Shown here piece by piece: positions 52,626 to 64,000 of a stretch of 64,000 nt of DNA. The stretch spans positions 1 to 64,000 of the forward strand of contig WEDG01000839.1 in NCBI GenBank assembly GCA_017591395.1, in the 5' to 3' direction. How positions within the stretch are numbered: the stretch's first letter is position 1; the number at the start of each line of letters is the position of its first letter. Made by a program: the position numbers and the translations under genes. The notes beneath the pieces are model-generated. The model searched no databases. It was not told the origin of the DNA and saw only the letters and a list, made by a program, of their open reading frames with translations. The DNA comes from Schistocephalus solidus. Taxonomy: Eukaryota > Platyhelminthes > Cestoda > Diphyllobothriidea > Diphyllobothriidae.

Positions 52626-55600
52626 CGTATTTGCCCTTATTGAAATTTATCATAAGATCACCTATTTTAAATGCACGGGACGGTTCCCGTTCTCGTGTCC
52701 GGTTTAGGCGGCCATACAAGACAATAATACCCTCTTTTGCTTGATTTTGTCGTAACGGCACATGTTCTCGTCGAAAATGAATGTGAAAAAAATATTCGTG
52801 GCGTGCAAGCACATAGGTGACAATAATTAAGTGCCGATACTCGCAGTTTTTCCTAAAAGAATATGTAGCAGTCACACTCTTAGTTCTTGAACTCTTGTCC
52901 TCGTCACCAAGCCATTGAGGCCGGTCTGGCGGTACGAGCGTAATTTTTTCGACAATTCACTGCTAGTTTACCAACAGCCTTTTTCAAAAAACCGCCTTCA
53001 GACTGTCCTCTTCGTAGCCAATCAGTCGTTCGCATCGTGCAATTTTTGAATTTAGCTTACAAACGTTCTTGAGCGTGTTCGCTTTGCATAGCGAAAATGA
53101 CGTGAGCAGCCTTGACAACCTCACGACCCAGATTGAAGGCAAAAGGAAGTCACCGTCCAGAGGACTAATTTATTTAAACTTGACATTTAATTATTGGCGC
53201 ATAACAATCAGACAATTTCAAGAGCTACAAGAAGACAATTAAAGTGGTCCGGTATAGCTGAAGAGGCCCCTCCTGTTTGCTGCAACGCCTGTCACGAGAA
53301 AAAAAAAAAAGGGAAAAAAGGGCACTTGAAATCACCGCCAGGAGTGATTACACAACCAACTATTACACACTTAATATAAGCTGTCTTATTTAGAGCCTTT
53401 TAAGCGTGCGTCAACCTATTGGCCATATAAATTTGGTTACTTGTACCCGAAAACGCTTATTGGTGTGTTCATTTGTGGTCCCAAAGTATTTGGAATTTTT
53501 AATTATTGATTACGAACTCAGAAAAAAGAGAATCTTTTGAGGACTTTGACGTTTCCTTAGTCTATTTTCCGAAGAGACTAACATTCTTCTAAAAAGGCCT
53601 GCTCCTAATCACATCTTAGTGTTTAGCTTTAACTATCCAGCCATACCTATTAGCTCGGAAGTTTGATAACCACAAACCACTGGATAGATTCATTTTAAAA
53701 TCATACTTTATTCTTAGCAGAAAATTACAAAAAAACTGATGCATCTTTCTCTCTTTAACGAACATAGTTGCATCAGGTCCATTATTTGTCTATGAACTAA
53801 CTGACAAACATAAATTTCCTAATTTTTTATAAAATAATCGATCGACTTGCCATCATCCTTTTGGAAAAGACAAAATGCTGATGAAAACTTCCCAAAATGA
53901 AGGAAGGCTTTGGGACACAGAATAAGTATACTTATATTAGTGTCTTCATCTGTTCAAAAGTCAAATCCAAAAACTTTGTGCTAAATCAATAAAACGTATT
54001 TTCAATTAGCGCCTTGACTTCCAGCATTTGACAAAAATTTTTATAAATGGGAACCTTTTTGAAAGGTCTGATCCGGATACCACACGATTTACTCTGCTAG
54101 CTAGAATATTCCCAATATCTAACGTCGGTTACACTTGTAACCACGACACCATTTTTAAATGTCTATAAGGTTTCTAGAGAGTGGCTGTACTAAAACCCTC
54201 CCCTTGCTGTCGTGTGTTCAAATCCCACCATGGCTACCGAGTTTTTTACAAATGGGTTGAAGGAAATGCCCGCTTATGCATTTATAGCAATCGTTCCCTA
54301 GAAAACTATGTCCAGTTTGAGGTCAGAAGTTCTAAAAAGGAAAATATTGCACTTATTCCATTTATGAGAAATTTCCAATTCCCTTCGATTGTTCGCGTGC
54401 ACATTCGCAGTACCCAATGTGTGTCTAAAGCTTTCAGGAATAGTTGCAAAATGTCGATGGACATTTGTGGCGATGGGCCTTTTTCTCATCTGGATAAACT
54501 AATAATTCTCTTTTCAATTTCAGCACATCAACCTCGGTTTTGCTTGAAAGATAAAATTCCGTCCCGAGTGTGGGATAGAAAACTACAACCATCAGGGAGG
54601 CGGAGCGTGAAGGTTCATTTCTCAACTAAGGAAACCACTGAAGGCAAGAAACCCCAAAATTGCCCACATTGAGTTTGAAATGGGTTCGGATAACCCAATT
54701 GCGAAGTAACGAGTCAACCTTGGGGACCGGCCAGGCTTCACGCAGTTCATGAGGTTAACTCGACAACATCTTTGGTACCTAATTTAATATAAAGTGACCT
54801 ACTGTTTTGCATAATACCATCATCATCACGATAACAGCTTTTTCTGCGGGGCTGACAAATTCGCCGCGGGTAAAAACAACCGCTGATTTCGAGAACAGAC
54901 GAAAAGACAGTCTAAACTTGCATTCCACTTATATCGCAATTGAAAGATTCATTCGGGATCTGGTAAAAATTCATAATAAGAGATGTTAAAGGAAAGATGT
55001 CAGATAATGCAGGTTGTAAAGGAGGATGAATCTAACTACTTTTTACGCAAGACAGATCTTATATTTCGTTTGAAATAAAAATTCCAAGTAAGCAAAAAGG
55101 CTAACAAACCATCTATAAATGCCTATTGGTCTCTGATCTATTTGAAATTCATTTATGTAACCAGAGCAATGTCGGTTGTGTACATACACATCAAATTTTC
55201 GCACTATAAGACCAGCTACTCTGGATGATTTAAGATATGTAATGGCACGAAGCAAAATATGTAGGCGGAACAGGGGGCCATAAACGTGCGTAAATGTGAA
55301 ATAATGTTCAGTGGCTCAGGGTAAAAATGCCAAATGTTAGCCTTCAAATTCTGCCCATTTCAGTATGAAGCAGTAGAAATACAAGGAAACACATATCTTT
55401 TCTTTTATGAGGAACTCGAGTTTTAACGTATAGTGAAAAGCAGTCCACATAAAATGAGTAAAATCCAGTACTCCCAGGTTTCCGAACCCTGTTTGCAAAA
55501 TTTTCCACGTATGCTGGATGATGTCAGTATCTTGTGAATACAAGACCCTTTCTCATGCATAATGAAAACAAATAAGGTATTTATTTTAATAGAGCGGAAT

Positions 55601-56203
55601 TCATCGTTCAATTCTGAATTCGGAAAAATATGAACATGTACCTTATGACTCGGAAGAAAGAGTCTAAATGGCTGAAGATATCACCTGCTGAGCTTTGCCG
55701 ATAAGGTATAAATTTTCCTGTTCTAATTAGCAACAATAATTCAGCCGAACACGCGGCAGCGGTGCGGAAAAATTACGCAAAACCTCAAATCATGGTTCAC
55801 GCGAGAAGACCCGACCATACATTCAAATAGAGGAGGGCCACAATTATCGTGAGAGATTAAAGCACCTGTGCCACGAGTCCTCAGTCTAGTAACAAGGGCG
55901 ATGACCTTTACCCCATATTTGGTGCTGTGACATGATTTGGGCAAAGCAACTTGTCATTTGGGGAGTTCACAGGCAAGCAGCGTTCCTAATGCCATTGTCG
56001 GCGAGCCAGATGTTCGAGTAATCACCACGCCAGGATAAAACACGGTTGACGGATTTTCAGCGATTACAGACTTGAATGCCGACAAGCAACCAATCAAAAA
56101 TCGCACCATTCTCCATGAAAAGGGAGCCGGTAATTGTCACAGATGTGCAGCAGCATAGCAATTTCATGTAATAAATATTGCACTGCCTCGCAGCTGAATT
56201 AAC
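52626..56203. other. Interval without recognised gene
   Basis: Includes open frames at 53194-53379 (an A-rich run gives poly-lysine) and 54181-54672 (163 codons, no signature). Neither is supported by splice signals or family motifs. Confidence 0.35.
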
Positions 56204-56358
56204 CATATCTGATGCTGCCTCTGATGATAGTTTTGAGCATGAAGCCAAAACGTCAGGCGAATAGATTTTCGGTTCCAGCGATAGCTTATAAGTATTTTCA
56301 ATAGCTTTCTGGGACTCGAATTTTGTCACCTCCTGACTACCCAGCGTCTCAGGAAAAT
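56204..56358 (-). CDS. Candidate host exon, unrecognised
   Basis: Acceptor 'gtctgacttctcag', donor GATATG|gttaat. Reading 'FPETLGSQEVTKFESQKAIE' then 'YSPDVLASCSKLSSEAASDM'. Phase 1 in, 0 out. The overlapping plus strand (56323-56523, 'SQENLRSQTFNSSSCITSDE') is also open after an acceptor, so the strand is uncertain. Confidence 0.35.
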
Positions 56359-56523
56359 CTGAGAAGTCAGACTTTTAATAGTTCATCTTGTATTACAAGT
56401 GACGAGGAAGCACAATTATGTGCCCGCATTACAGAAAGCAGAATACATTCAGTCTCAGGACGGTTATTGTTAAAATTTCCCGGTGATTGTCAACCTTGGA
56501 TACTAGGAAATAACTATCAGTGA

Positions 56524-57494
56524 TAAGAGTACGAACAGACAAAGAAGCTTGTGAGAAACTGTAGTAATTATCTGCGCAAATGGATTTGAGAAAGTGTGAC
56601 ACTGCAGTCAGTGAGGGTTAGGGGGATCAAAAGTTTTAAAGCAGGTTTTATGCAGTAAAGACCTTGCTTTTAATTGTTCATGATTTTTCCCAACTCATAC
56701 ATCATACACGGTTGTTTTTTCCCACCGTTTAGATTGCTTGCTCTAATCAAATTGCGTCAGTTGAATGAGAATTCTAACAATGCTGACAAGCGCGGAGACG
56801 CTAGGGTTTGACAGATCTCACACTTTTTATGCGGTATTTTACGTCTCTCACGATTTGCATTGAAGTGGTCACTGAATAGAACCAACAACAATGACGCTTT
56901 TCTACTGTGATACAAGACAATTACTGATGAATGAACCCAAAATTGGTTTGGTTAGACAGGCGGTCGTGCAACTTTGTAAACATTTTTTCATAAAAACAAC
57001 AGAAATATTCCTTTTTGTATAGTCGCAGCAAATTTAAGGCGATATGTCATATTATAACCCAACACACTCAATTCGCTTGCATTTAGAGGCAAGAAGTGTT
57101 CGCGGTGGTTAGATGAATTTTCAAAATGATTATCTTTTTTATGGAAGAACCAGTCCTATAAGATAAATGTAATGTTGCCAATTTCCCGTCAGGCTAGGGG
57201 ATAAAATTTACTTTGATAAAAAAACACATCACAAAAATATGTCATTAAGTTGCTACATACAATTCGAGGGGGATGACCGTAGAAAACGTGGGGTAGTAGT
57301 AAGCGGGCATTCAGCGAGTTGATGGAATCACGCATAGGGAAGAAAGCACATCGGCACTTGCGCGTGCTCAGTCTGTGAGTTCATCGTGTTTGCAATCAAA
57401 GTAGGTTTGCTATCTCATGAAGCGTCCAGCGATATTCTGAACTTTATTTTTGGATTGCAAACATTATCTTAGTAGGTGTACAATAGTAATATTC

Positions 57495-57498
<4 letters not shown>
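56524..57498. other. Interval without recognised gene
   Basis: No feature supported. Confidence 0.35.

Positions 57499-57531
<33 letters not shown>
57499..57531. repeat. (TA)n microsatellite
   Basis: Uninterrupted TA dinucleotides at the left edge of the repeat nest. A matching tract lies at 57790-57812. Confidence 0.95.
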
Positions 57532-57534
<3 letters not shown>

Positions 57535-57660
57535 AGTGTGTGGCTCACCGATCTGCTTAAGGAACATTTATGTTCCGTTGTGCCCTGGAACTCAGACTAG
57601 AGTACTCACAGGCAGTCGCATAGCGACGTGTAGCATATGTTGATAATATATGTTGATATA

Positions 57661-57792
57661 TATATATGGAATGGAACCGACAAAGACAAGGGAGACCGGA
57701 ATGGCCATTTCTGGCTTATTAGCCGTCATCAGTCAGTCACAACGGAACATGCATGTTCCTTAAGCAGATCGGTGAGCCCCACACTATCATAT
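57661..57792 (-). mobile_element. Short hammerhead-bearing repeat without tRNA head (copy A)
   Basis: Minus strand: a 5' block 'gatagtgtggggctcacc' followed by 'gatctgcttaaggaac', then directly the ribozyme, then 'ggtctcccttgtctttgtcg' and an AT-rich end. It lacks the tRNA-like segment of copy B. Confidence 0.65.
57694..57738 (-). ncRNA. Hammerhead ribozyme motif, copy A
   Basis: Minus strand: helix I strand GACTGA (57738-57733), core CTGATGA (57732-57726), helix II CGGCT-AATA-AGCCA, GAAA (57711-57708), TGGCCATT (57707-57700) giving a loopless 3-4 bp helix III, predicted cleavage after ATT, then CCGGTC (57699-57694) closing helix I with one mismatch and one wobble. All invariant core bases are present. 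Confidence 0.7.
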
Positions 57793-57843
57793 ATATATAT
57801 ATATATATATATTCGATAAGGTGGAGCCGAAAAAGACGAGGGA

Positions 57844-57888
57844 GACAGGAATGGCCATTTCTAGCTTATTATCTGTCATCAGCCAGTC
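57844..57888 (-). ncRNA. Hammerhead ribozyme motif, copy B
   Basis: Minus strand: GACTGG (57888-57883), CTGATGA (57882-57876), a weakened helix II (CAGAT-AATA-AGCTA, one mismatch), GAAA, TGGCCATT and CCTGTC (57849-57844). The core is intact; helix I has one T-T mismatch. Confidence 0.6.
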
Positions 57889-57911
57889 ATACCCAATCCC
57901 AGGTGTTGATC

Positions 57912-57977
57912 TTCCGAGATTCAAACCGGCGACCTTTGGTCATTGAGTGCAACACTCTAACATTGAGCCACGGGCCC
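57912..57977 (-). repeat. tRNA-like head of copy B
   Basis: Minus strand: TGGCTCAATG with a GCTC/GAGT D-stem (box A-like), and CCGGTTTGAATCTCGG (box B-like, T-arm of about 4 bp). No convincing anticodon arm. Confidence 0.5.
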
Positions 57978-58012
57978 GTTGTTTTGTCGGTTGCGATCGG
58001 GAATATGAATTA

Positions 58013-58155
58013 TGATAGTGTGGAGTTCACCAATCTGGTTAAGGAACATGAACGTTTCGTTGTGCCTTGGAGCTCACTTAAGAGCCCTTTAGAACACAGA
58101 AAAAGACTATAGTGGTCATTCCTGGGTTGTAAGCAGTCATCAGCGAGCCTTACCT
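58013..58155 (-). repeat. Further degenerate copy of the same repeat
   Basis: 58013-58075 repeats the 'tatgatagtgtgg..ttaaggaacatg' block. 58105-58150 is a mutated hammerhead segment (CTGATGA kept, GAAA changed to GGAAT). Confidence 0.55.
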
Positions 58156-59223
58156 AAACTTATCTTTGCAGGATCAGTGTCTTGAGAACGCGTTCTTGGG
58201 TGATAATGCGTTTTTAAGTCCACTGATTTACTGTACTACGATATATTACGATCACTGCCTGTTTGCCTGCGAGGGTTCAAGATCAAACCCAAGGCACAGA
58301 GGTAAATTTAGCAAAGGTTATTTTTCCTTTGAATATGCCATTATCAGAATGAACACCATGTATTGGAAAGCCTACTGTCAAAGAAAACAATTTAGTGGGA
58401 TATCTTTTGCAATATCTCGATCCCTGCCACTTCATCTACCTTTTCTCCTCGATGAGATGAAAATTTAAATGTGCGTTATTAGGGTGCAATAATTTCAATG
58501 ATAACGCCAATTGAAATTCTTTAGAGACAAACCTAAGCATTCCGATAATTTTCATTGAAAGTAATAACGTATCCTTCGTTTAATAGGTAATAAACGGCTT
58601 TTAATGCGACAGAGAAATTACGGTTTCCAGAACCTTCTAATGACTGTTGGGCTACTACATTTTTTTTCAGGATATTTTCCTTCAGAACTTTACAGAGATA
58701 GCAAATATCATTCATGATATCTCATCAGCACGGAGTACCAACGAAACGGTCAGGAGCAAACGCTTGCGCCATTTCCGTTTGAAATATGTGTGCAATTTAC
58801 ACGTGCAGTGTTATTGAGGTGGGAACAGTTTGAGAGCTACACCTTCAATGGTCTACGAAAAAGTTTTTTATAATTCTTTATGAGCCTTTATGAACACATG
58901 AACTCGGCCTTGGATAAATGCAAAAAATTCTTTGAATTAGCAACCCCATAGCGAGCTCATGTGAAGTTGATACTTTAAACTTCTGTCTCCAGTGGCTAAT
59001 GCAAGAGTGCACCAAGATTAAAATAATCAAAAAAAGATATAGATGAAAAATTCACAACTGCAAGTCAGGCAATTATAGTTTACTCTTAAAAAACATATTA
59101 TTACCGATAACACCAGTTCACCTCCATTAAGCTCAAAAAGACACCAAGCCTCCAGAACCCAGAGTTATTCACTAAAAAGCCCGACAATTTGGTATGTTTT
59201 GTTAGGAGGAGCCATCCTAACAG
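58156..59223. other. Interval without recognised gene
   Basis: The open frame at 58166-58468 is unsupported. Confidence 0.35.
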
Positions 59224-59420
59224 GTTCGCTCACACACCGCCCTGACGACTCTTTCCCACGCTGCACTATCGATCCAAACATAGGCCATGCGCATGGTGAT
59301 ATCGCGCAAGCTACCGACAGCTACTCAATCATTCGGAGAAGTCGGAAGGCCAGTCGAGATGCTAACCCATCAAGGACACTATCGGATTGGTCCAATTGCA
59401 GCCCAAACTTGTTAATACTC
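59224..59420 (+). CDS. Candidate host exon, unrecognised
   Basis: Acceptor 'ggagccatcctaacag', donor ATACTC|gtacgt. Phase 1 in, 0 out, 65 full codons: 'SLTHRPDDSFPRCTIDPNIG', 'YSIIRRSRKASRDANP' and 'LSDWSNCSPNLLIL'. It is GC-richer than its flanks. Family not recognised. Confidence 0.5.
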
Positions 59421-60780
59421 GTACGTTCTTTTTTGCCTTAAATACGCTGTAATAGGATATCAATAGAGTTCTTCTCTTCCGCTCTTGTTGTTGAGTTTTC
59501 CTTTGGGGATTCGATCAAGTTGTTGGACGGTGACTATCAAGGCTTGCGGCAAGATCATAAAGTTTTTGAAGTAGATTAATGCGACAATTATTTTGCTACA
59601 TAAATTCCTAATAGATAACGTGGGCAAAGAATTGCATTTAATTCGAGAAGTTTATACAAGCTCGTTAAACTCCATGAATACAGGGATTTCTAGCAAATAC
59701 TAAATAGTAAACAGTAAGAAATAAGTTTTAATTTTCAGCTTTAATTTCACCAGATAATGTGGTTGTAGGATTTCATTTCAAAGAGTGTATCATAAGTTTT
59801 ATTTGTAAAGAATGGGTATGCAAATACTTTGAATGCTTTTTTACTGTGATTTATTAGTGCTTATTAAAATACAGAAGACGAAAAAATGGTCAATATTGTT
59901 GTTTTTCTTCATTTCAATTTGTTTGACATAGTGTGTTAGTATTCCGCGTTCCGTCTCCTAGTAATAGCTGCCTCAAATCCCCATGTACATACACCACCAA
60001 ATTTATACTGATTCCTTAAAACGAAACTCGTATAGTTGGTATCTGTTCATCCAAGAAAGACCGAGAAGTTCTTGGGGCTATATAATCCGACTATTCATGC
60101 ATTAATTGACACATCTAATTACACGCGATTTACAAAAACCTAAGGAAAAATGGAAAAGCAGACAGCCAGTAAAGCAGAATGACAGGCTACAACAATCGTG
60201 CAAGGGCAGGAATAACTGACTGGTACACATTTTGCCAAACATTTATTAGTTTTTTATTGTTTAACGCATTTACTGAAGTCTGAAGACGGTCCAAGGGCTG
60301 GACGTTGAAACTGCAAGAAATTAAAATTTTGTTTTTTTACCAAAAAATAACTCGATGGACTCATTATATTCCTTGTGATACCGATCATTCAATATAAACT
60401 GGTATGCATTAAAAATATAATTTCTTATTTATCGCACATGCCTTGTTTATTTATTCAATTTTAATTGTATCCAAAATATACTCTTTCTAACATCCTAGCA
60501 GAATTTTATCATGTATGCAGCATCGCCTGACGTGGCGTAAACATCAATATCGTTATTGGAAGCATGTAGCACAGAGGAACATAGCGCTATAAAATGCTTC
60601 CAAAATATGCGACTATGGAACTGCCAACAGAAAATGGGTTGTTTTGAACTAGTGTTTGTAGAAACTAAGAATTCTTTTAATCTTGTAGCCGAGAACACCC
60701 TAAAGAAAAGACCCTGAAATAAGTTACGTCTCACAAACTGCTTGCTCTTGTCAGTGATGGACTCATACAAATGCTTCTTA
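59421..60780. other. Interval without recognised gene
   Basis: AT-rich. No feature supported. Confidence 0.35.
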
Positions 60781-60789
60781 TCCTAAAAA

Positions 60790-61149
60790 AATTAATAAAA
60801 TAACAAGCGCGTTGCTCAGAATGAATTCCTTGTTCTTGTTCCTTTGGCGCCACTTTCAGCTTACTAGACGACGCAGCGTATTCGCTAAAAAAATTTGCTT
60901 TGCCAATCTGTCTAGCTTTAACGCAGCCAATAATTTCGGCGGCATAGTGTGACCAGCAATTTTCGAGTGTCAATGGACGAAACTGCGGTCCCAACAACAA
61001 CTTACACCGCCCAGTATCGTCCCGCCCCAATGCTTGAAAAACAACATGAATCCAATCATTCAAATCCGGCTTACGGAGCAACTGTCATAGCCGTAATTAA
61101 GTATATTCCAGTCCTGTTAAGAAGAATCCGTCCACTTAGGACGCAATAG
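60790..61149. other. GC-richer pocket open on both strands
   Basis: The minus strand 61081-60790 reads 'LNDWIHVVFQALGRDD' and 'LENCWSHYAAEIIGCVKARQ'. The plus strand 60957-61149 reads 'MDETAVPTTTYTAQYRPAP' and ends in TAG. One of the two is probably a host exon, but the splice signals do not decide which. Confidence 0.35.
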
Positions 61150-64000
61150 TATTCAAAATGGCATGTGGTGCGCCATTACCCATGATAAAAGTACTTCCAT
61201 CTTAATAAAAATATAAAAATATATGGACAGTGTTTTAACGATCGAACATAAAAACAAGACCGTTGTCTTTTCAATTTCTAGATGCTGCCACCACCTTCGT
61301 TCTACGAAAAAAACGTGCTGCCCCATGAATTGAAGCGAAATTCTAAAATATTATTTCGATTGAAAAGGTTACTTAAGTGAAGCTGCAATGTTAATTATCG
61401 CACCGCATAATCTCGAGATACTGTGTGATGCTGGCTTTTGAACGAGCTGATTTCTGGCCACCTTCAAAAACTAAACCCTACGAACCATGGCTATTTGAGT
61501 ATTCGGTATATTTCCCATTAATTTTCAATGGTCTTATAAATTCAAATATATTGAAGAGAATATATATACAAAATATTTTGATAGTTTTTATTTGGTAGCA
61601 AACTACGTCTTCTTCGAATTTTATTTTAAAAGACCTGGCATATTTCGTTTTTGAAATAGTTTCTAATTATTAGATTTTTAAAATTGTGAAATCTCTATCA
61701 TGCATCGTATCTTTGCATTGATCAATGGTGCTTGTAAAATGTACTATATGCTACAGAGGCACTACCGAATTTCACGAATTGTATCTTAGCAGCGTAACTA
61801 AATTAAAGATTTTGCTAACAGGGCAACTATACAGCTTGGAGTTTTATAACCCTGATTGCAGGTGTAACAAGAAGTTGTGTTCAAAAGTCAAAATTTAGAA
61901 ACCATTACAATAAAAATATATCCAAATGGGTACATAAAAGAATATTTGTTTATTTTACTATGATTTGAATTAGACCTAAAAATGCGTACCACCTTAATGA
62001 ACATTTTTTAGTGTTATATTTGAAGCCAATGGGAAAACAGCTTATTTGAAAGCCGGCATATTGACTGTCTTTAAAGGACTTGGGACACTGTCGTACCCTG
62101 CCTTCTTAATTTTCTAATCGGAAACATATTTTCAAAGTTTGGTTACTTTTTCCTGCAATACAACATCTGTGGTATCTGAATATGTAAAAAGTGTGGTCGG
62201 ATGTCTAACAGTTATTCTTGGCACACCAAAGGCCGAAGATTTCCTGGAAATTTGGATGCGGTTTTAACTGTTATTCATCTAAATCTCATCTAACTAATAA
62301 CAGAAGACGCGTGAGTTTAACATGTTCTCAAGTTGTTTAATTAGTGAATATTAAAAAAACCGAAAAATAACATAAACCGGAGGGTTTTGAAAGAACCATA
62401 TCTAAAAATTTGCAATTCATACTCGATAGGTTTGTTCCAGGTGCTGTTTTCCACAATAAAATTGCAAATTCCTAGACCATACAACAGGAGGTGTTCTTTA
62501 GGCAAAACCCGATCACCTCTTATGGATAAAATATGTCAAACTACAGCACCCATCACAAATAAAGGTAACTGGTTTTCCTTGAAAAAAGCGCGAAACCTTC
62601 CGAGGAATCTTTTGCTAAACACCATCGTTAAGATTAGGATGAGTGACATCAGGGAAGGAAAATCACACAAAAGTATGTTTGCCTTTTGCGGTGCCAAGTC
62701 TAACTCAGCTCCCGCTTCTCATTCATTGCACCTGTCAGAAGTTACACCAAGGATCGTAGAAATGGTCATTGATACGCTGACATTTGTAAGAGGATCTGAC
62801 AGGAGTCCCAGTTTACGGAGGAAAATAAGGGCAATAAAGTGAGATTAAAGTGCACGGACGTTATCAATGTGAAGGTAACTGACTTTTATCACATGTCATT
62901 TAACCATCTTATTTACCGAAAAGAAGCTAGAAACACTAGAGACGAGAACGTACGCAAGACTCGAAATGCCAGTTAAAGGTCTGAGCAGTGTGAATAGAAT
63001 TTAAACATTGAATCGCGTAAGAAATTTTAAAATATTCTTTAAATTTCTTAGAAATGAGAAGGAAAAGAGAATTAGGAGGACAGGCAACATCAAGATGCCG
63101 AAAAGATAGGACTTTTTGGGAATTATGCAAATTAATCAGCTTCGAAAGATATCCACCGTCGAAAAATATACTTCACCAATTTTTGCTTTCAACGTGGATG
63201 TCTATTTTGCGACACAATCAAGGCTTTTGCAAGATGCTGGATGCAAACAAAACATTTCCCAAAATAACCAACAAATATTCCGTAAAAACCAGTCATCGAA
63301 TGACCCAAGGTCACCAATATGAGTTGAAAGAAATTTTGGGGGTAGAAAAAAGCCTCAAAGCCCACCTTAGTATTCGGAAAAAGTATAAAGTTTGCGACTG
63401 TCAAGCCTGGCGTCTTAAGTTGAAGAAAGGAAGATGAGCACAAAGAGACGAAGCCGAGTATTGCAGGACTTCGGAAAAATTAAAAAATTATTATCAGTTT
63501 TGGCTGAAGTTGAAAAAGGGCTTTCTGATTATGGTTATCAGAGAAAATGTTTGCGGGGATGACACAACACAGGAAAGAAACATAACTTGCTGCTAGTAAG
63601 AGCGAAAGTGTTCCATGCTAAATTAACTTCTTCATTATCAGGAGAAAGGGAGGCGTTTTACGTTTCAACAAAAAGCTGCAGATGTTCAAGAAAGGCAACA
63701 TGATAAAGAGGATTTATAATCTGCTGTACAATTAGCCCATTTCGTCTAACAAGGGACTAAGGCATTAACGTACTTCATGCTGTCACGCGAGCCTTATTAG
63801 CCATAAAGCTTCTTTTTAGGGCTTAGAAACTTACGGACAAGTGGGGGAGGAACTGGAGAAAATATGTCAGATCTGACCACAACCGTTTCGTTAAAACAAC
63901 GAGAACAAAAATGTGCATTTAGAAATGCTATAGAATAGTTAAACAAGAAGATACAATAAGAAGTTCAAGAAGAATAGCGGCAATAGTATTGACGTAATTG
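61150..64000. other. Interval without recognised gene
   Basis: Open frames at 62387-62842 (151 codons) and 63054-63437 (127 codons, lysine-rich) have no family motif, no clear splice borders and no start context. Nothing else is recognised. Confidence 0.35.

Larger units (their letters stand above)
57526..57812. repeat. TA-bounded inverted repeat
   Basis: The left arm 'atgatagtgtgtggctcacc' continues through 'gatctgcttaaggaac' and 'atgttccgttgtgcc' (57530-57590). The right arm is its reverse complement (57738-57792, 'cacaacggaacatgcatg..ctatcat'). The (TA)n tracts form the outer ends. A hammerhead copy sits just inside the right arm. Confidence 0.8.
57818..57990 (-). mobile_element. tRNA-derived, hammerhead-bearing SINE (copy B)
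   Basis: Minus strand order: tRNA-like head (57977-57912), linker 'cacctgggattgggtat', ribozyme (57888-57844), tail into (TA)n at 57812-57790. It resembles the schistosome SINEs with a tRNA-like promoter plus hammerhead; the family assignment is inferred. Confidence 0.65.

Noticed and set aside
52417..52875. Minus-strand 152-codon open frame with NPN-type repeats
   Set aside because: The repeats are the antisense translation of the degenerate telomere-like tract.
53280..53330. Poly-lysine stretch in a short plus-strand frame
   Set aside because: Produced by an A-rich run; no other coding evidence.
54181..54672. 163-codon plus-strand open frame, preceded by a box B-like 'gtgttcaaatccc'
   Set aside because: No domain, no splice context and no box A at tRNA spacing. 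Probably chance.
57753..58112. 119-codon plus-strand open frame with alternating I/Y residues
   Set aside because: Translation of the (TA)n tract and the SINE in the antisense direction.
62387..62842. 151-codon plus-strand open frame ending near an AATAAA
   Set aside because: AT-rich codon use, no recognised motif, no supporting splice sites or start context.
63054..63437. 127-codon lysine-rich open frame
   Set aside because: The composition simply reflects A-rich DNA; no family signal.

Overview
The window is eukaryotic and most likely comes from a parasitic flatworm, probably a cestode. Short coding exons with GT..AG borders lie far apart in AT-rich DNA. Between them are many decayed non-LTR retrotransposons (CR1-like and RTE-like), a Penelope-like remnant, tRNA-derived repeats carrying a hammerhead motif, and TTAGGG-like tracts. 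The phylum is inferred from this repeat repertoire and from the very short introns; no species was tested.

Layout. 1-12.5 kb is almost solid retrotransposon. It holds an inverted-repeat pair of a CR1-like 3' end (1-2165), two tandem copies of a related CR1-like element (2166-5266), and a second LINE family in opposite orientations (5368-7130 minus; 8075-12490 plus, with ORF1, endonuclease and reverse transcriptase). 12.5-25 kb carries scattered plus-strand exons of one or more unrecognised host genes, broken up by LINE relics (13.0 kb, 14.9-15.8 kb). 26.6-37.1 kb is a minus-strand ORC2 gene (origin recognition complex subunit 2). I could chain seven exons by reading phase; they match the ORC2 AAA+-like core and C-terminal winged helix. 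One intron contains an antisense RTE-like LINE (about 30.0-33.3 kb) and a repeat relic. 39.0-40.9 kb holds a Penelope-type RT fragment and another CR1-like element on the minus strand. 49-52.4 kb contains a GAT-rich microsatellite, plus-strand exons and a fourfold tandem duplication of one 60-codon exon, followed by degenerate telomere-like sequence. 57.5-58.2 kb is a nest of TA-flanked repeats with hammerhead-ribozyme motifs on the minus strand.

Most interesting observations. (1) The 3' UTRs of the CR1-like elements share a stem with an internal loop of facing U-tracts between GC-rich helices, the architecture of a triple-helix RNA stability element (ENE). Both flanking helices change in a pairing-preserving way between copies. 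(2) A tRNA-headed short repeat on the minus strand carries a near-consensus hammerhead ribozyme with a loopless, palindromic helix III, the form described for Penelope-associated ribozymes thought to act as dimers. (3) A phase 0-0 exon is tandemly repeated four times. (4) A tRNA-like Pol III promoter sequence lies antisense inside LINE ORF1 in both copies. Several genuine exons carry one- or two-base frameshifts, so either assembly indels or recent decay must be considered.
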